Positions 1 through 7,919 are shown, numbered from the stretch's first letter. The stretch: 35,612 nucleotides of DNA from Halomonas colorata (GCF_014897985.1 NZ_JABUZA010000044.1:1-35612); one strand, 5' to 3'. Made by a program: numbers and translations. The notes: generated by a model from the sequence alone, not told the origin.

Positions 1-68
1 CGACGCTGAACGAAGACGATCTCAGTGCACTGTTGCCCTGGCACTGGAAAGAAACCTTACCTACCTGA
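1..68 (+). pseudogene. C-terminal end of an IS66-family transposase (partial)
   Basis: The window opens inside a reading frame (codons from base 3) that ends at a TGA at 66-68. Its last residues include the run LSALLPWHWK, which matches the usual C-terminus of IS66 TnpC transposases (LLPW followed by an aromatic and a lysine). The gene continues left of the window, so it may be intact there. The IS66-like terminal repeat lies just downstream, supporting the call. Confidence 0.7.
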
Positions 69-79
69 GAAATGCTTAG

Positions 80-105
80 CTAGATGTGGTTAGTGGCGCG
101 CTTAC
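80..105 (+). repeat. Right terminal inverted repeat of the IS66-like element
   Basis: The segment ends with GGCGCGCTTAC; read on the other strand it begins GTAAGCGCGCC, and GTAAGCG is the usual outer end of IS66-family elements. It lies 37 bases past the transposase stop. IS66 elements usually duplicate 8 bases of target, so 106-113 is the expected duplication; the other copy is outside the window. Confidence 0.65.
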
Positions 106-255
106 ACGGTCTTCGGCAATACGCCTGACTTCTGGCTCAACCTGCAGCAGAAAAACAACCTTTGGAAGGCTTATCACAGCAAGAAGAGTCAAGAGCGAAT
201 CAGAAAGGCGCATCCCATCAAGATGGTAGAAAACCGCGACCCGGCATTTGCCTGA
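106..255 (+). pseudogene. higA-type antitoxin gene, C-terminal remnant cut by the IS66 element
   Basis: The frame from 106 to the TGA at 253-255 encodes a segment starting T-V-F-G-N-T-P-D-F-W-L-N-L-Q. The F-G-x-T-P-x-F-W-L-N-L-Q pattern is the signature found after the helix-turn-helix in HigA antitoxins of HigBA toxin-antitoxin pairs. The N-terminal part, including the DNA-binding domain, is absent because the IS66 end abuts it directly. The upstream half and any higB toxin gene would lie left of the IS. It is presumably non-functional. Confidence 0.75.
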
Positions 256-334
256 TAACCTACAACCTTGCATTAGCGGGGTTATTCAGTTGGTAGGTTT
301 CGGGTGTAACGTGGGGAGACTAGAATGAGTGCTT

Positions 335-379
335 TGGCGTCCCTGGCAGGAGTCGAACCTGCGACCTGCCGCTTAGGAG
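335..379 (-). other. Attachment-site core: 3' half of tRNA-Arg(CCT)
   Basis: Read on the minus strand, 379 to 335 runs from an anticodon loop CTCCTAA, through a complete T arm (stem GCAGG/CCTGC around TTCGACT), to an acceptor strand ending GACGCCA. The 5' half of the tRNA is missing: bases beyond 379 do not pair with the anticodon stem. Such 3' half copies are what tRNA-targeting integrases leave at one end of an island. In this orientation the element lies to the right of the fragment, so the intact tRNA gene should be at the far, unseen right end. Confidence 0.8.
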
Positions 380-509
380 CGGGTTTTTAGTTTGTTTCAT
401 ACTTTACAAAGCTTTCCCTTAGCTATTCATTAATTTCATAAAAATCAATAATTTAAGCATAAAAATCTTCTTATGGTGTCTTATACCTTCCATCGCTATA
501 CTGCCACAA

Positions 510-532
510 CTGTGGGGGCGCCTGTGGGGGCG
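510..532 (+). repeat. Tandem CTGTGGGGGCG repeats, probable integrase arm-binding sites
   Basis: CTGTGGGGGCG occurs at 510-520 and again at 522-532, 26 bases before the integrase start. Short G-rich direct repeats between the core site and the integrase gene are typical of arm-type binding sites for P4-like integrases, and their position over the promoter suggests autoregulation. The rest of 380-509 is AT-rich with no gene. Confidence 0.5.
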
Positions 533-557
533 AAAAATCTTCATTTAGGGAGACACT

Positions 558-2447
558 ATGCTAAGCACTGAAAAACAAGTTATTGCCTTCAAACCCGCTG
601 ACGGCAAGGAAAAAATAAGGGAAGGCGTTACCAATCGTGGCGTGGGTGGACTGGCGTTAGAGGCACGTAATGACCGAGTAGCCAAGGCATGGATTTATCG
701 CTACCGCATTAATGGAAAGCAATTTGAACTGCAACTAGGCACTTACCCCGGCATGACATTAGCCGAGGCGCGCCAAGCGCATCGAGAAGCTGTAAAGGTT
801 GTAGAAAAAGGCTTAGATCCAAGAAAACAGCGTGCTTCTGAAAAGGCCTGCAACCTGACCTCCTGGACAATGCAGTATGCTTTCGAGCGATGGATAGAAG
901 CCTACGAACAAACACCTGGGCGGAATAAACAGCCGCCTACTACTAAAACGGTATCCCAACAGCGCGGTCGCTGGCGACGCCATCTAGCCCCGCGGCTCGC
1001 TGATTTTTACGTGCGTGATGTTACTCGACGTTTGATTATCGAAGTGTTAGAACAGGCGTCCCAAAAGGCCAAGGTTGAAGCCCGACATAGCCTCAACTTA
1101 TTACGCCAACTTCTACGCTATTGCCAAAAGCGTGAACAAATCGACGTGAATCCTACTGATGGTTTAACGCCATCGGACATTGCTGCGTCTGCGTCTGCCC
1201 CGCGTCAACGTTTCCTATCTCTGCCTGAATTACGCCAACTGTGGCAGGCGATAGACGACACCCGCGCCGATAATGAAGGCAAGGCTACAACTGCGGTGCT
1301 GAGCATTCCCGTAGCCAACGCGCTAAAGCTGCTGATCCTGACCGGTTGCCGCCGTAGCGAAGTGGCATTTATGCGCTGGGATGAAATCAAAAAAACAGAA
1401 TGGACAATACCAGCTGAACGCGCTAAATCGCGTCGCGAACATAAGGTTCATCTTAGCCCGTTGTCACTTGAACTGCTGGCAGAACAGCGCCAGCTGGCAG
1501 CTGATGAATTCGTTTTTACGTCGACTCAAAGCACCGGTAAGCCAATTCATCCGGATAGCCTCAGCACCACCATCGCGCGTCTGCAAGGCCGTGCAAGAAA
1601 AGAGCACGATGACAGAGCGCCTCTATATCACCTTGAGCACTTCACCACTCACGATCTAAGACGTACTTTTTCCACTCAAGTCACTGAAGTACTGATGGCT
1701 GAACCATTGCTGGTGGAAATGATGCTTGCCCATGCTCCACCCAAGTTAATGGGAACCTATAACCGTGCTCCTCGCTGGCAGTCTCAAGTAGACGTTTGGC
1801 AGCGCTGGAGTGAAGTTATCGCTACACAGGTGCCACAAGATTTTCACTCAAAAACAACTGGCATGGCCAATTATATTGATACAGACAGCGAATTCGGCAC
1901 CGATAGCAACATGAAAGATAGAATGAAACAAAGCGCTAACAAAAACCACCAAAATAGTGCGTTACCTACTATTGTTACATTCCTAGACATTGAGGCCTCT
2001 GGCCTTAAGCAGCCGTACAGTTACCCTATCGAAATCGGCTGGGTTGACACTCTCGGTAATAGCGATGCTTTTCTGATACGCCCCCACCCCGAATGGTCAT
2101 ACTGGGATGAGAGTGCAGAATCTCTGCATGGCATAACACGTCAGCAGCTAATGACGGAAGGCATATCAATACAGGAAGCAGTAAAACGTCTAGAAGAGAA
2201 GCTAGATGTTGAAACGGTGTTTTGCGACGCATTGTCTTACGACACTTTTTGGCTCAGACGGCTTTTTCAAGCCGTAAAAAAGGAGCCTTCGTTTCAGCTA
2301 GCTGATATCTATCAACTCTATGATGGGATGGATACTAAACAGATTATAAAAATGACAAACCTGCTGAATAAAACGTCAGTGCCACATCGCGCGCAAGCAG
2401 ATGCAAAGAGGTATGCTGAAGCATACTGTGCGACTATTAACGACTAA
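558..2447 (+). CDS. P4-type tyrosine integrase fused to a DEDDh exonuclease domain
   Basis: This 629-residue protein should catalyse site-specific insertion and excision of the island. Residues 1-100 form a DUF4102-type arm-binding domain (LGTYPGMTLAEARQAH). The catalytic domain holds Arg265 (TGCRRSE), His365-x-x-Arg368 (HDLRR), the LAHAP box and the nucleophile Tyr401 (GTYNRA). P4-type integrases usually end near residue 420-440. Here the frame continues without a stop through a linker into a second domain (about 470-629) with all DEDDh exonuclease motifs: Asp477-x-Glu479 (FLDIEASGL), Asp562 (SYDTFWL), and His610 with Asp615 (HRAQADA). A 3'-5' exonuclease on an integrase is unusual. An AGGGAG ribosome site lies just upstream of the ATG. 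The att fragment and arm repeats precede it. Domain calls are firm; the role of the exonuclease is unknown. Confidence 0.93.
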   Translation: MLSTEKQVIAFKPADGKEKIREGVTNRGVGGLALEARNDRVAKAWIYRYRINGKQFELQLGTYPGMTLAEARQAHREAVKVVEKGLDPRKQRASEKACNLTSWTMQYAFERWIEAYEQTPGRNKQPPTTKTVSQQRGRWRRHLAPRLADFYVRDVTRRLIIEVLEQASQKAKVEARHSLNLLRQLLRYCQKREQIDVNPTDGLTPSDIAASASAPRQRFLSLPELRQLWQAIDDTRADNEGKATTAVLSIPVANALKLLILTGCRRSEVAFMRWDEIKKTEWTIPAERAKSRREHKVHLSPLSLELLAEQRQLAADEFVFTSTQSTGKPIHPDSLSTTIARLQGRARKEHDDRAPLYHLEHFTTHDLRRTFSTQVTEVLMAEPLLVEMMLAHAPPKLMGTYNRAPRWQSQVDVWQRWSEVIATQVPQDFHSKTTGMANYIDTDSEFGTDSNMKDRMKQSANKNHQNSALPTIVTFLDIEASGLKQPYSYPIEIGWVDTLGNSDAFLIRPHPEWSYWDESAESLHGITRQQLMTEGISIQEAVKRLEEKLDVETVFCDALSYDTFWLRRLFQAVKKEPSFQLADIYQLYDGMDTKQIIKMTNLLNKTSVPHRAQADAKRYAEAYCATIND

Positions 2448-2448
2448 T

Positions 2449-3085
2449 TGTCGGGTACCGTGTGATTGACCACCCGTTTGGTAAATAACTCAGGCTGCTT
2501 GGCCTGCCATTCCTTCATCTCTGTGATCGGCGATTGATGATACAGGGCTTTCTGCGAGATATAGTGATTGTACAGCTAGCAGAAATCGCTAGAGCCTCTG
2601 CTCCAAGCCTTCACCTGAGGTATAGCGCCGGGTCGCCAGCACGTAGGTGATATGACCGTTGAGGCGCTCTACCATGCCATTCGTTTGCGTCCCTCCCGGC
2701 TTGAGGTGGCACTCGATGCCGTGGGCCAGGGACTACTGATCGAAGTGATGGCACCCGCTGGGCTTGCACTGATTTGCCCGCGTGAAGCGATCAGTCAACG
2801 ACTTGCCTTTGTCTGTCAACACCACCAGGATCTTATAGGGCACCTTATTCTTCACTGCTTTACAAACGTCAAAGTATCTTTAGCCAACTAACTAGCCCGA
2901 ACTATAGGTAGACTCAGCGTGTCGCGGCAACGTAAAAGTAGCACTTCTGCTCCTTGATGGCTCAGTAGGATGGCATGTGCAGGCGGCGCAAAGCACGCTT
3001 CTCGCTGTAGTGATAGGCGGAAGACCGCATCTGCTGTTCAGAATCAGTCAGAGGAGCAACGAAACGCCTCAACATGGCCCCATCC
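2449..3085 (-). pseudogene. Decayed IS481-family transposase
   Basis: On the minus strand, scattered frames recover IS481 transposase pieces in the right order: KEQKCYFYVAATR, then LTDKGKSLTDRF, then PSGCHHFDQ, then the hallmark QTNGMVERLNGHI, then SGEGLEQRL. They are separated by stops and frameshifts, so no functional product is possible. The left edge, TGTCGGGTACCGTGTG at 2449, looks like an IS481-type terminus beginning TGT. It starts one base after the integrase stop codon. The opposite end was not found. Confidence 0.75.
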
Positions 3086-3371
3086 GTGAGGGGAATCTAA
3101 CGCCAACATTACGCGAAAACTTAAGATTAAGCACTTAATAGCCTTTTTTGCCGAGCATATCTGCCGATGGTTACCTTTAAACTTCTTCTGATGCCAAACT
3201 TAAAAATCGAGATCTGCGTCAGCATAGGGCTTTTGCTATGCAAAAAATGTCATTTGGCCTCTACCAACGTCCTTAAGGTAGCGACACCAAGCTCCCAAGC
3301 AGAAAACGCCTCCTGACGTTTCTAGCACCACTCAAAAAACGTCTTTTATTTAAAATTGCGGCGTGCGTATC

Positions 3372-3399
3372 GCAAACAACGCCTATAGGCGTTGTTTGC
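3372..3399. repeat. Perfect 28-base palindrome
   Basis: GCAAACAACGCCTA is followed directly by its exact reverse complement TAGGCGTTGTTTGC. It can form a 12-base-pair hairpin with a four-base loop on either strand. The inner AACGCCTATAGGCGTT resembles the stem of intrinsic terminators, and the downstream side has TTGTTTG rather than a clean T-run. No gene reads directly into it now. Confidence 0.6.
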
Positions 3400-3462
3400 T
3401 ACATCAAACCTGCCCACATGAACGTTTATCAGTATGTAAGCGTTTTATGAGCGAGCCCTGAC

Positions 3463-3483
3463 ACGCCTCTAGGCGTTTTATTA
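3463..3483 (+). terminator. Terminator-like hairpin with T-run
   Basis: ACGCC, loop TCTA, GGCGT, then TTTTATT: a short stem followed by a U-rich tail on the plus strand. The gene it once served is not recognisable, because the adjacent sequence is decayed. Confidence 0.4.
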
Positions 3484-3533
3484 CTAATGCACACGATCAA
3501 CAGGCTATAGCAAAGTGGACTCTCAGCAGTTTC

Positions 3534-3820
3534 TCACCCCTCATTAACTATATGGATATGCTCTTTGATCTCGGCTACAGCACTAGGCAGTTCACTAGCA
3601 TGGTGAATGACGATGGCGCCATCCAGTGCTTCTTCCCTCTCAGGAAAGCGATTGAAATGAATCACTCGCATGCCCGCTTTCAAACCAGCAGCGACGCCAA
3701 CGGCAGCATCATCGATCACTATGCAATGTTCAGGTGCTTGGCCCATAGCCTTAGCAGCCTTTAAGTAGAGACCTGGATCAGGCTTCCACACACCCAGCGT
3801 GTAGGTGCAAGGGATTAATG
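3534..3820 (-). pseudogene. HAD-superfamily phosphatase, C-terminal fragment
   Basis: The fragment reads VWKPDPGLYLKAAKAMGQ, then IVIDDAAVGVAAGLKAGMR. These are HAD motif III (the conserved lysine in KPDP) and motif IV (the acidic pair in IDDA, followed by the glycine-rich segment) of beta-phosphoglucomutase-like hydrolases. Whole HAD-IA proteins have about 210-230 residues with the nucleophile motif DxDxT at the N-terminus; here only about 90 residues remain and that motif is absent. The open frame runs a little further upstream but loses family resemblance near 3805. It is almost certainly inactive. Confidence 0.8.
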
Positions 3821-3879
3821 TATATCTTTGCTCATCAGCAGTTTTTGGTCGCCCGCCTTAGCTAGCTGCGAGACCTATC

Positions 3880-4640
3880 TGAGCAACTTCGCTGCTTTTC
3901 GCCTTCGGCGTCAGATTGCGTAGCCGGTGACAATCCGGCGCAATCTCTATTGACTTCGCAGCGATCTCTACCGGGCTCTCACCAAGCGTGGACTCAGCCG
4001 CTCGCACATAGCCTCTATACCTTCACGGTAGCGCTCTACCACATGCGTTCGGCACGCCAATGCTCACGATCTGCCCAGGCGGGTTGCCATCAAAGCAGTA
4101 CGCTAAGCTCGCCTCGTCACACCAGTTCACAGCAGGGATCACGCGCAACCCTTGGCTCTGCCACCAACCCGCAACGGCCCAGCCAGCGGCTCCGGTAGGT
4201 GTTCCACTGATTCACCACGGCAGGCCACTGCGGGTACAAGCTGAAATCTGGCGTGAACGCAGCCCAATAACGACGCAGGTGATTCACGGCCGCATTGTGC
4301 TTGTTTCAGAACGTCTCGAAACGGTAATCTTCCAGGTAGAAATGACAAACGTCACGCAGCTCGAAACTGCGTTTACTGCGGTACGGCAGCAGCCGGAACG
4401 CGGGTGGCAAATCGGTGAAGTCTTGCGGGAGAATATCAGGAATGCCCAGCGGCGATGCGCTGGAAAAATATCTTACGAGTACCGGTGGTATCCCAGCCTC
4501 CAGGCTTGCACGCCCAATCCAGCGACTGGGCAAAGGAGCGCGGCATAAGCGCTACTCTTTCGGCTTGGCGTCGTGTTCGCGTCCGCCGCTGCAGGTAAAG
4601 GACATGGCTGTGCTCCCCTGTATAGGAATGATCAAGTTAG
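3880..4640 (-). pseudogene. Decayed DUF4417-family gene
   Basis: Minus-strand frames give pieces of a DUF4417 protein in correct order: RSKRSFELRDVCHFYLEDY, then NHLRRYWAAFTPDFSLYPQW, then VVNQWNTYRSRWLGR, then ERYREGIEAMCERLSPR. They lie in different frames and are broken by stops, so the gene is dead. The family is uncharacterised and is common on plasmids, phages and islands. The several long plus-strand open frames over this region are antisense to it and show no family resemblance. Confidence 0.65.
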
Positions 4641-4700
4641 TCTACTCTAATGCGATTCTGCTAATTCTTACTTGAAACCAAGCAAAAACTCCCGTTTGAG

Positions 4701-5099
4701 CTACCTTTTTTTGCCACCACCAGGACTTCCGCCCTGATAAACAGTGATGTTGCTGTAACGACCCAGCCAGCTACGTTGTTTTTTAGCCTTTTCGTTTTCT
4801 ATTTTCTGATGCCGGATACAAAGCTTCTGCCCAGGTTTTGGCTGCGATAGGAGAACTCCACACCTCTGGCAGTCCTTGTAGGTTTTTTTGTCTATGTCTC
4901 GCTGTTGTCCAGAAGGTATTTTCTTGAGCCGCTGAGTATTATTTTTTTTAGCTTTCTCACGGCTGCCAACGCTATTTTGAGCTTTTCCTAATTTTTCCTC
5001 TAATTGCCTGATCTTTTCATTTTGTTCATCCACTTGGTCTTTAAGTGCAGCATTTTCGTTTGCCAACCTTTCAATTTGATATTGCTCTTCCGATAGCAT
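4701..5099 (-). CDS. Small coiled-coil protein with a CxxC/CxxH putative zinc site
   Basis: I do not recognise this 132-residue protein. Its first 50 or so residues (from MLSEEQYQIERLANENAALK) are a leucine/glutamate-rich coiled coil. The middle is strongly basic (lysine-rich). Then comes CQRCG, about 16 residues later LCIRHQK, and a glycine/lysine-rich tail. The Cys-x-x-Cys and Cys-x-x-His pairs could bind zinc. The start was chosen at 5099 because GAGGA lies eight bases upstream; a longer frame to 5165 exists but has no ribosome site and continues through low-complexity sequence. It is more AT-rich than its neighbours, which suggests transfer. A nucleic-acid-binding role is a guess. Confidence 0.6.
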   Translation of the reverse strand: MLSEEQYQIERLANENAALKDQVDEQNEKIRQLEEKLGKAQNSVGSREKAKKNNTQRLKKIPSGQQRDIDKKTYKDCQRCGVLLSQPKPGQKLCIRHQKIENEKAKKQRSWLGRYSNITVYQGGSPGGGKKR

Positions 5100-5180
5100 A
5101 ATAGGGTCCTCACTTATGCTTAAAGCCCTACGCAAAAGCGTTAATGAGGGCCATCTAATTTTCAAGTACTAGTCGCTTTA

Positions 5181-5867
5181 TCAAAAGTCTTCTATTGGCG
5201 CCTGCGTAGCCTTGTCAAACACCCGATCCCGCTGTCGGCCCGGCAGATAGAATGCCGCTTCCACTAACGGCCCCCACTCATCCTCGTAAACATACACATC
5301 AGCGGCACGTACATCCTCCGGCAGATCCAGCAGCAGGTCTTGAACGCTGGTTGCGCTCTGCATACTTGCCAAACCATCCTGTTCAATCATAACCATACCG
5401 AAATAGCCCTGTCGAAGCTGGTCAGACTCAAACTCGGTTAGGGCAATACTCAGGCTGCGCTCATCGTTAAACGTGCCTTGCTGGACATGTTCGACCATAT
5501 CAAAAGTATTGTTAGGCCCTTCTGCGAACGCCAAAGCAAAACTTCGCACCAGTGCTCCGACTACAGTGGCGTACAGGTCATCACTGTAGTCAGCCAGGAT
5601 ATTCGTTCTTACCAGCGTGTTGTCATCTGCAAACAGCAGTTGGCCGTGAAATTGGTACTGCAGGAACGCTATGTTGTCATGACACAGCGCCAAGACGCCA
5701 AGATCCCCGGAGCAGTCGTAATAGCCCTGACTACGCGGGAACTCATCTATATGCTGGCCATAATGCCAGTCCTGAAAAAGCCGCGTTCCGTCATCAGCAA
5801 CAGCGACAGGTGGAGTGATAAATGCGGCACCTGCGATAGCCGCTGCGGTCAACCAAAGTTGCTTCAT
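5181..5867 (-). CDS. Exported protein of unknown function
   Basis: The protein (228 residues from the ATG at 5867) begins MKQLWLTAAAIAGAAF, then a hydrophobic stretch ending AVADDG: a Sec signal peptide with probable cleavage after AVA. The mature part is acidic and has only two cysteines (DCSGD and LCHDN), which may form a disulphide in the periplasm. No family is recognised. AAGGAG lies seven bases before the ATG. The gene starts 20 bases after the stop of the exported nuclease gene upstream, so the two are probably co-transcribed. A partner or inhibitor of that nuclease is conceivable, but nothing in the sequence shows it. Confidence 0.8.
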   Translation of the reverse strand: MKQLWLTAAAIAGAAFITPPVAVADDGTRLFQDWHYGQHIDEFPRSQGYYDCSGDLGVLALCHDNIAFLQYQFHGQLLFADDNTLVRTNILADYSDDLYATVVGALVRSFALAFAEGPNNTFDMVEHVQQGTFNDERSLSIALTEFESDQLRQGYFGMVMIEQDGLASMQSATSVQDLLLDLPEDVRAADVYVYEDEWGPLVEAAFYLPGRQRDRVFDKATQAPIEDF

Positions 5868-5887
5868 CACCTTGCTCCTTTTTTATC

Positions 5888-6940
5888 CTATGAGCACACT
5901 AGCCCGCTCTCTTCAATATCTTGCACACTGGCCGTACCCAAGCCACTGACTCGGGTTAAGGCTTCGACATTCCCCCACGGCCGCATGTCGATTATCTGCT
6001 CTGCCCTTGCTGGCCCCACATTGGGTAATTCGGCCAGCTGATCAGCAGTGGCTTCGTTCAGATCGATGCAGTAAATCGCATCGTTAGTAGCTTCGTAAGC
6101 GCTGCCATCAAATGCTTCAAGCTCTAGCTCTGCGTCGCCGAGAGCGACCCATACAGGCGCGTGATCGGAAACCGAGCCTCGTACTGTGACGTGATCACTT
6201 GGTAGTAAATCCGGAAATTGGAGAATGCCACTGGCAGTGATAGTTGCCTGGTCGCTGTGCCAAATGTTGTCGTAAAGATTCGCCCATACGCCGTTTGTGG
6301 TACCAAGTGTCGTAGCGCCTTCAGTGATCGCCGGTGCCGCACCTAGTTCACGCAGCAGAGACCAGCCATCGTGAGAAGGGCGTAGGTTGAAATCACCTGC
6401 CAGTAAGCGAGGGGTGTCTGGATACACTTCCTCAAGCCACTGCCAGTAGCTCGCCAGAGCCTGAATCTCAGGCAGTCGGTCGCCGATGCTGCTGCCGTAA
6501 GTGATATGGACGTTTGCAAGGGCAAACGCTTGGCCGGAGCGGTCGCTGCGAAATTGTGCAGAAAACGGCTCGCGAGCAAACACGTCGCGGTCATCAATAT
6601 AGACGACCGCACTGGTGTCATAAGAAACGGCGGAGTCACGCCAGAGAAAACCATAGTGCTCTCTGTAGGTGGAGCGGCCAAGCGCGTGGCTAGCCATGCT
6701 CGACCAGCTTTCACCGCTAACGGCTTCTACCTCGGCTTCAAGCTGCTCTAAGGCGGTTTCGTTCATCAGCTCTTGGATCGCCAAAATGTCAAAGTGACTG
6801 GTGATATGAGCTACCTTGTCATAGCGTTTGTTGTTGTCCCAGCCAAGGTTTTGGATATTCCAGCTACCAATAATGATGTCTGCGAACGCTGCTGAAGGAA
6901 GCAGCATGGCTACGGTGAGGACACAGAATAAAAATCTCAC
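5888..6940 (-). CDS. Exported DNase I-like nuclease with helix-hairpin-helix tail
   Basis: The 350-residue protein begins with a signal peptide (MRFLFCVLTVAMLLPSAAFA) from a GTG start preceded by AGGGA. Residues about 21-270 form an endonuclease/exonuclease/phosphatase (EEP, DNase I-like) domain: GSWNIQNLG, the glutamate in ILAIQEL, LLAGDFNLRPS, and the closing SDHAPVW. These are the metal-binding and catalytic Asn, Glu, Asp/Asn and Asp-His of the family. Residues about 290-350 form a ComEA-like double helix-hairpin-helix (DLNEATADQLAELPNVGPAR, later VSGLGTASVQDIEESG), which binds DNA without sequence specificity. The enzyme is therefore likely to degrade DNA in the periplasm or outside the cell. 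Substrate is inferred. It precedes a small exported protein in the same direction. Confidence 0.9.
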   Translation of the reverse strand: MRFLFCVLTVAMLLPSAAFADIIIGSWNIQNLGWDNNKRYDKVAHITSHFDILAIQELMNETALEQLEAEVEAVSGESWSSMASHALGRSTYREHYGFLWRDSAVSYDTSAVVYIDDRDVFAREPFSAQFRSDRSGQAFALANVHITYGSSIGDRLPEIQALASYWQWLEEVYPDTPRLLAGDFNLRPSHDGWSLLRELGAAPAITEGATTLGTTNGVWANLYDNIWHSDQATITASGILQFPDLLPSDHVTVRGSVSDHAPVWVALGDAELELEAFDGSAYEATNDAIYCIDLNEATADQLAELPNVGPARAEQIIDMRPWGNVEALTRVSGLGTASVQDIEESGLVCS

Positions 6941-6998
6941 AAGCTATCCCTAAATTTATAAATTCTTGGCTCATCACTTGGTTTGATGAACAGTAGAG

Positions 6999-7919
6999 CT
7001 ATGACGCTTGGAAGCAGTGCTGCATGTGCCAATCCAGCTTTTCACGATCTGGTTTCAGTTCAGCCTCATTTGGAAGTACGGTCAGCTCTTTACCATCCAG
7101 TCGATAGTAGGCTTTGCCGTTAAAATACAGCTCGTGGATTTTAGGGCTAATACGAACTTTGTAGTCAGGGTCTATACCTACTAACCCCGTATCAAAGAGG
7201 CGATGAAAATCGGCTCGGAGCAATAGACCGTTCCGCACGTCGTGCTTTTTTTCTTGAGCAAATGGCTTAATGTGCGCTGCCTCTAGTGTCACTAAGGTAT
7301 TTTCACCAGTCATCGCACAACGTCGTCGGTAGGCATCTGTCACCATTACACGAAAAGAAGACTGGCCGATACGTGGTTGGTATGCCCTTTCTTCTCCATA
7401 GCCACCAAGAATTTCAGCATACCCCTGAGGGCTACCCTCTTTGGCTTGGGCCTCCATAACTTCACGAAAGTGCCGCCAAATGAAAGCGCCGCTAAATTCA
7501 CCTGTATCGTAGTGCTTACCGCGCACGATATTAGGTGACCACTCTGGCGGCTTCTCCAGCCATTGGTTTTGAGGAAAGAAAAAGGGATTGGCGAGTACGG
7601 TGCATCCAACATCCCTAGACAGGTCATGTCCTCTTAACGACCCAACCATCTTGCTGAACTCAGCTAGTGAACTGGCTCCGTTCTTCTCACCAAACACCTC
7701 CCATGCTAGGTGCAGAGGAAGGACTGATGTTGTGACATAAAAGCCTCCACCAGCGATATGGTTATAAGGCCTCTTCAATTTGAAAAGAAAAGGCATCCCG
7801 GCTGGGGGCTGCTTAAATAATGGCGTTGCACTTGGCTGCCAAAAATTAACTTCATCAAGCTCTTTATCCTGAAGGTTAGAAAACCATCGATTGTCAGTGA
7901 CTCCAACCCAAAACTTCAC
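6999..7919 (-). CDS. HNH endonuclease, probable type IV restriction enzyme
   Basis: The protein has 306 residues if translation starts at the GTG at 7919 (KFWVGVTDNRWF), which has GGAG eight bases upstream; a longer frame to 7988 overlaps the upstream gene and lacks a ribosome site. The C-terminal third has the HNH signature: CAMTGEN, then LEAAHIKPF, VRNGLLL and DFHRLFD, providing the two histidines and the asparagine of the metal site. The N-terminal region (FWVGVTDN, FLFKLKRPYNHIAGGGFY, AWEVFG) resembles PUA/EVE-type modified-base readers, but this is my reading, not a firm match. The gene starts 46 bases after an Mrr-like gene, so both probably act together against modified foreign DNA. 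Confidence 0.8.
   Translation of the reverse strand: MKFWVGVTDNRWFSNLQDKELDEVNFWQPSATPLFKQPPAGMPFLFKLKRPYNHIAGGGFYVTTSVLPLHLAWEVFGEKNGASSLAEFSKMVGSLRGHDLSRDVGCTVLANPFFFPQNQWLEKPPEWSPNIVRGKHYDTGEFSGAFIWRHFREVMEAQAKEGSPQGYAEILGGYGEERAYQPRIGQSSFRVMVTDAYRRRCAMTGENTLVTLEAAHIKPFAQEKKHDVRNGLLLRADFHRLFDTGLVGIDPDYKVRISPKIHELYFNGKAYYRLDGKELTVLPNEAELKPDREKLDWHMQHCFQAS

Larger units (their letters stand above)
3086..3533. other. Gene-free stretch with two hairpin sequences
   Basis: No convincing coding frame is visible on either strand in this 450-base stretch, which is more AT-rich than the flanks. It holds a perfect 28-base palindrome at 3372-3399 and a terminator-like hairpin at 3463-3483. The rest shows nothing I can name. 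Confidence 0.5.

Noticed and set aside
335..390. A complete tRNA gene
   Set aside because: Only the anticodon loop, T arm and acceptor 3' strand are present; the 5' half and D arm are missing and the anticodon stem cannot form.
2652..2891. Plus-strand frame of 79 codons
   Set aside because: It is antisense to recognisable IS481 transposase pieces, lacks a ribosome site and resembles no family.
3950..4675. Several long plus-strand frames (82, 162 and 86 codons)
   Set aside because: They lie opposite the DUF4417 remnant, whose residues are recognisable on the minus strand; the plus frames have shuffled, arginine/serine-rich composition.
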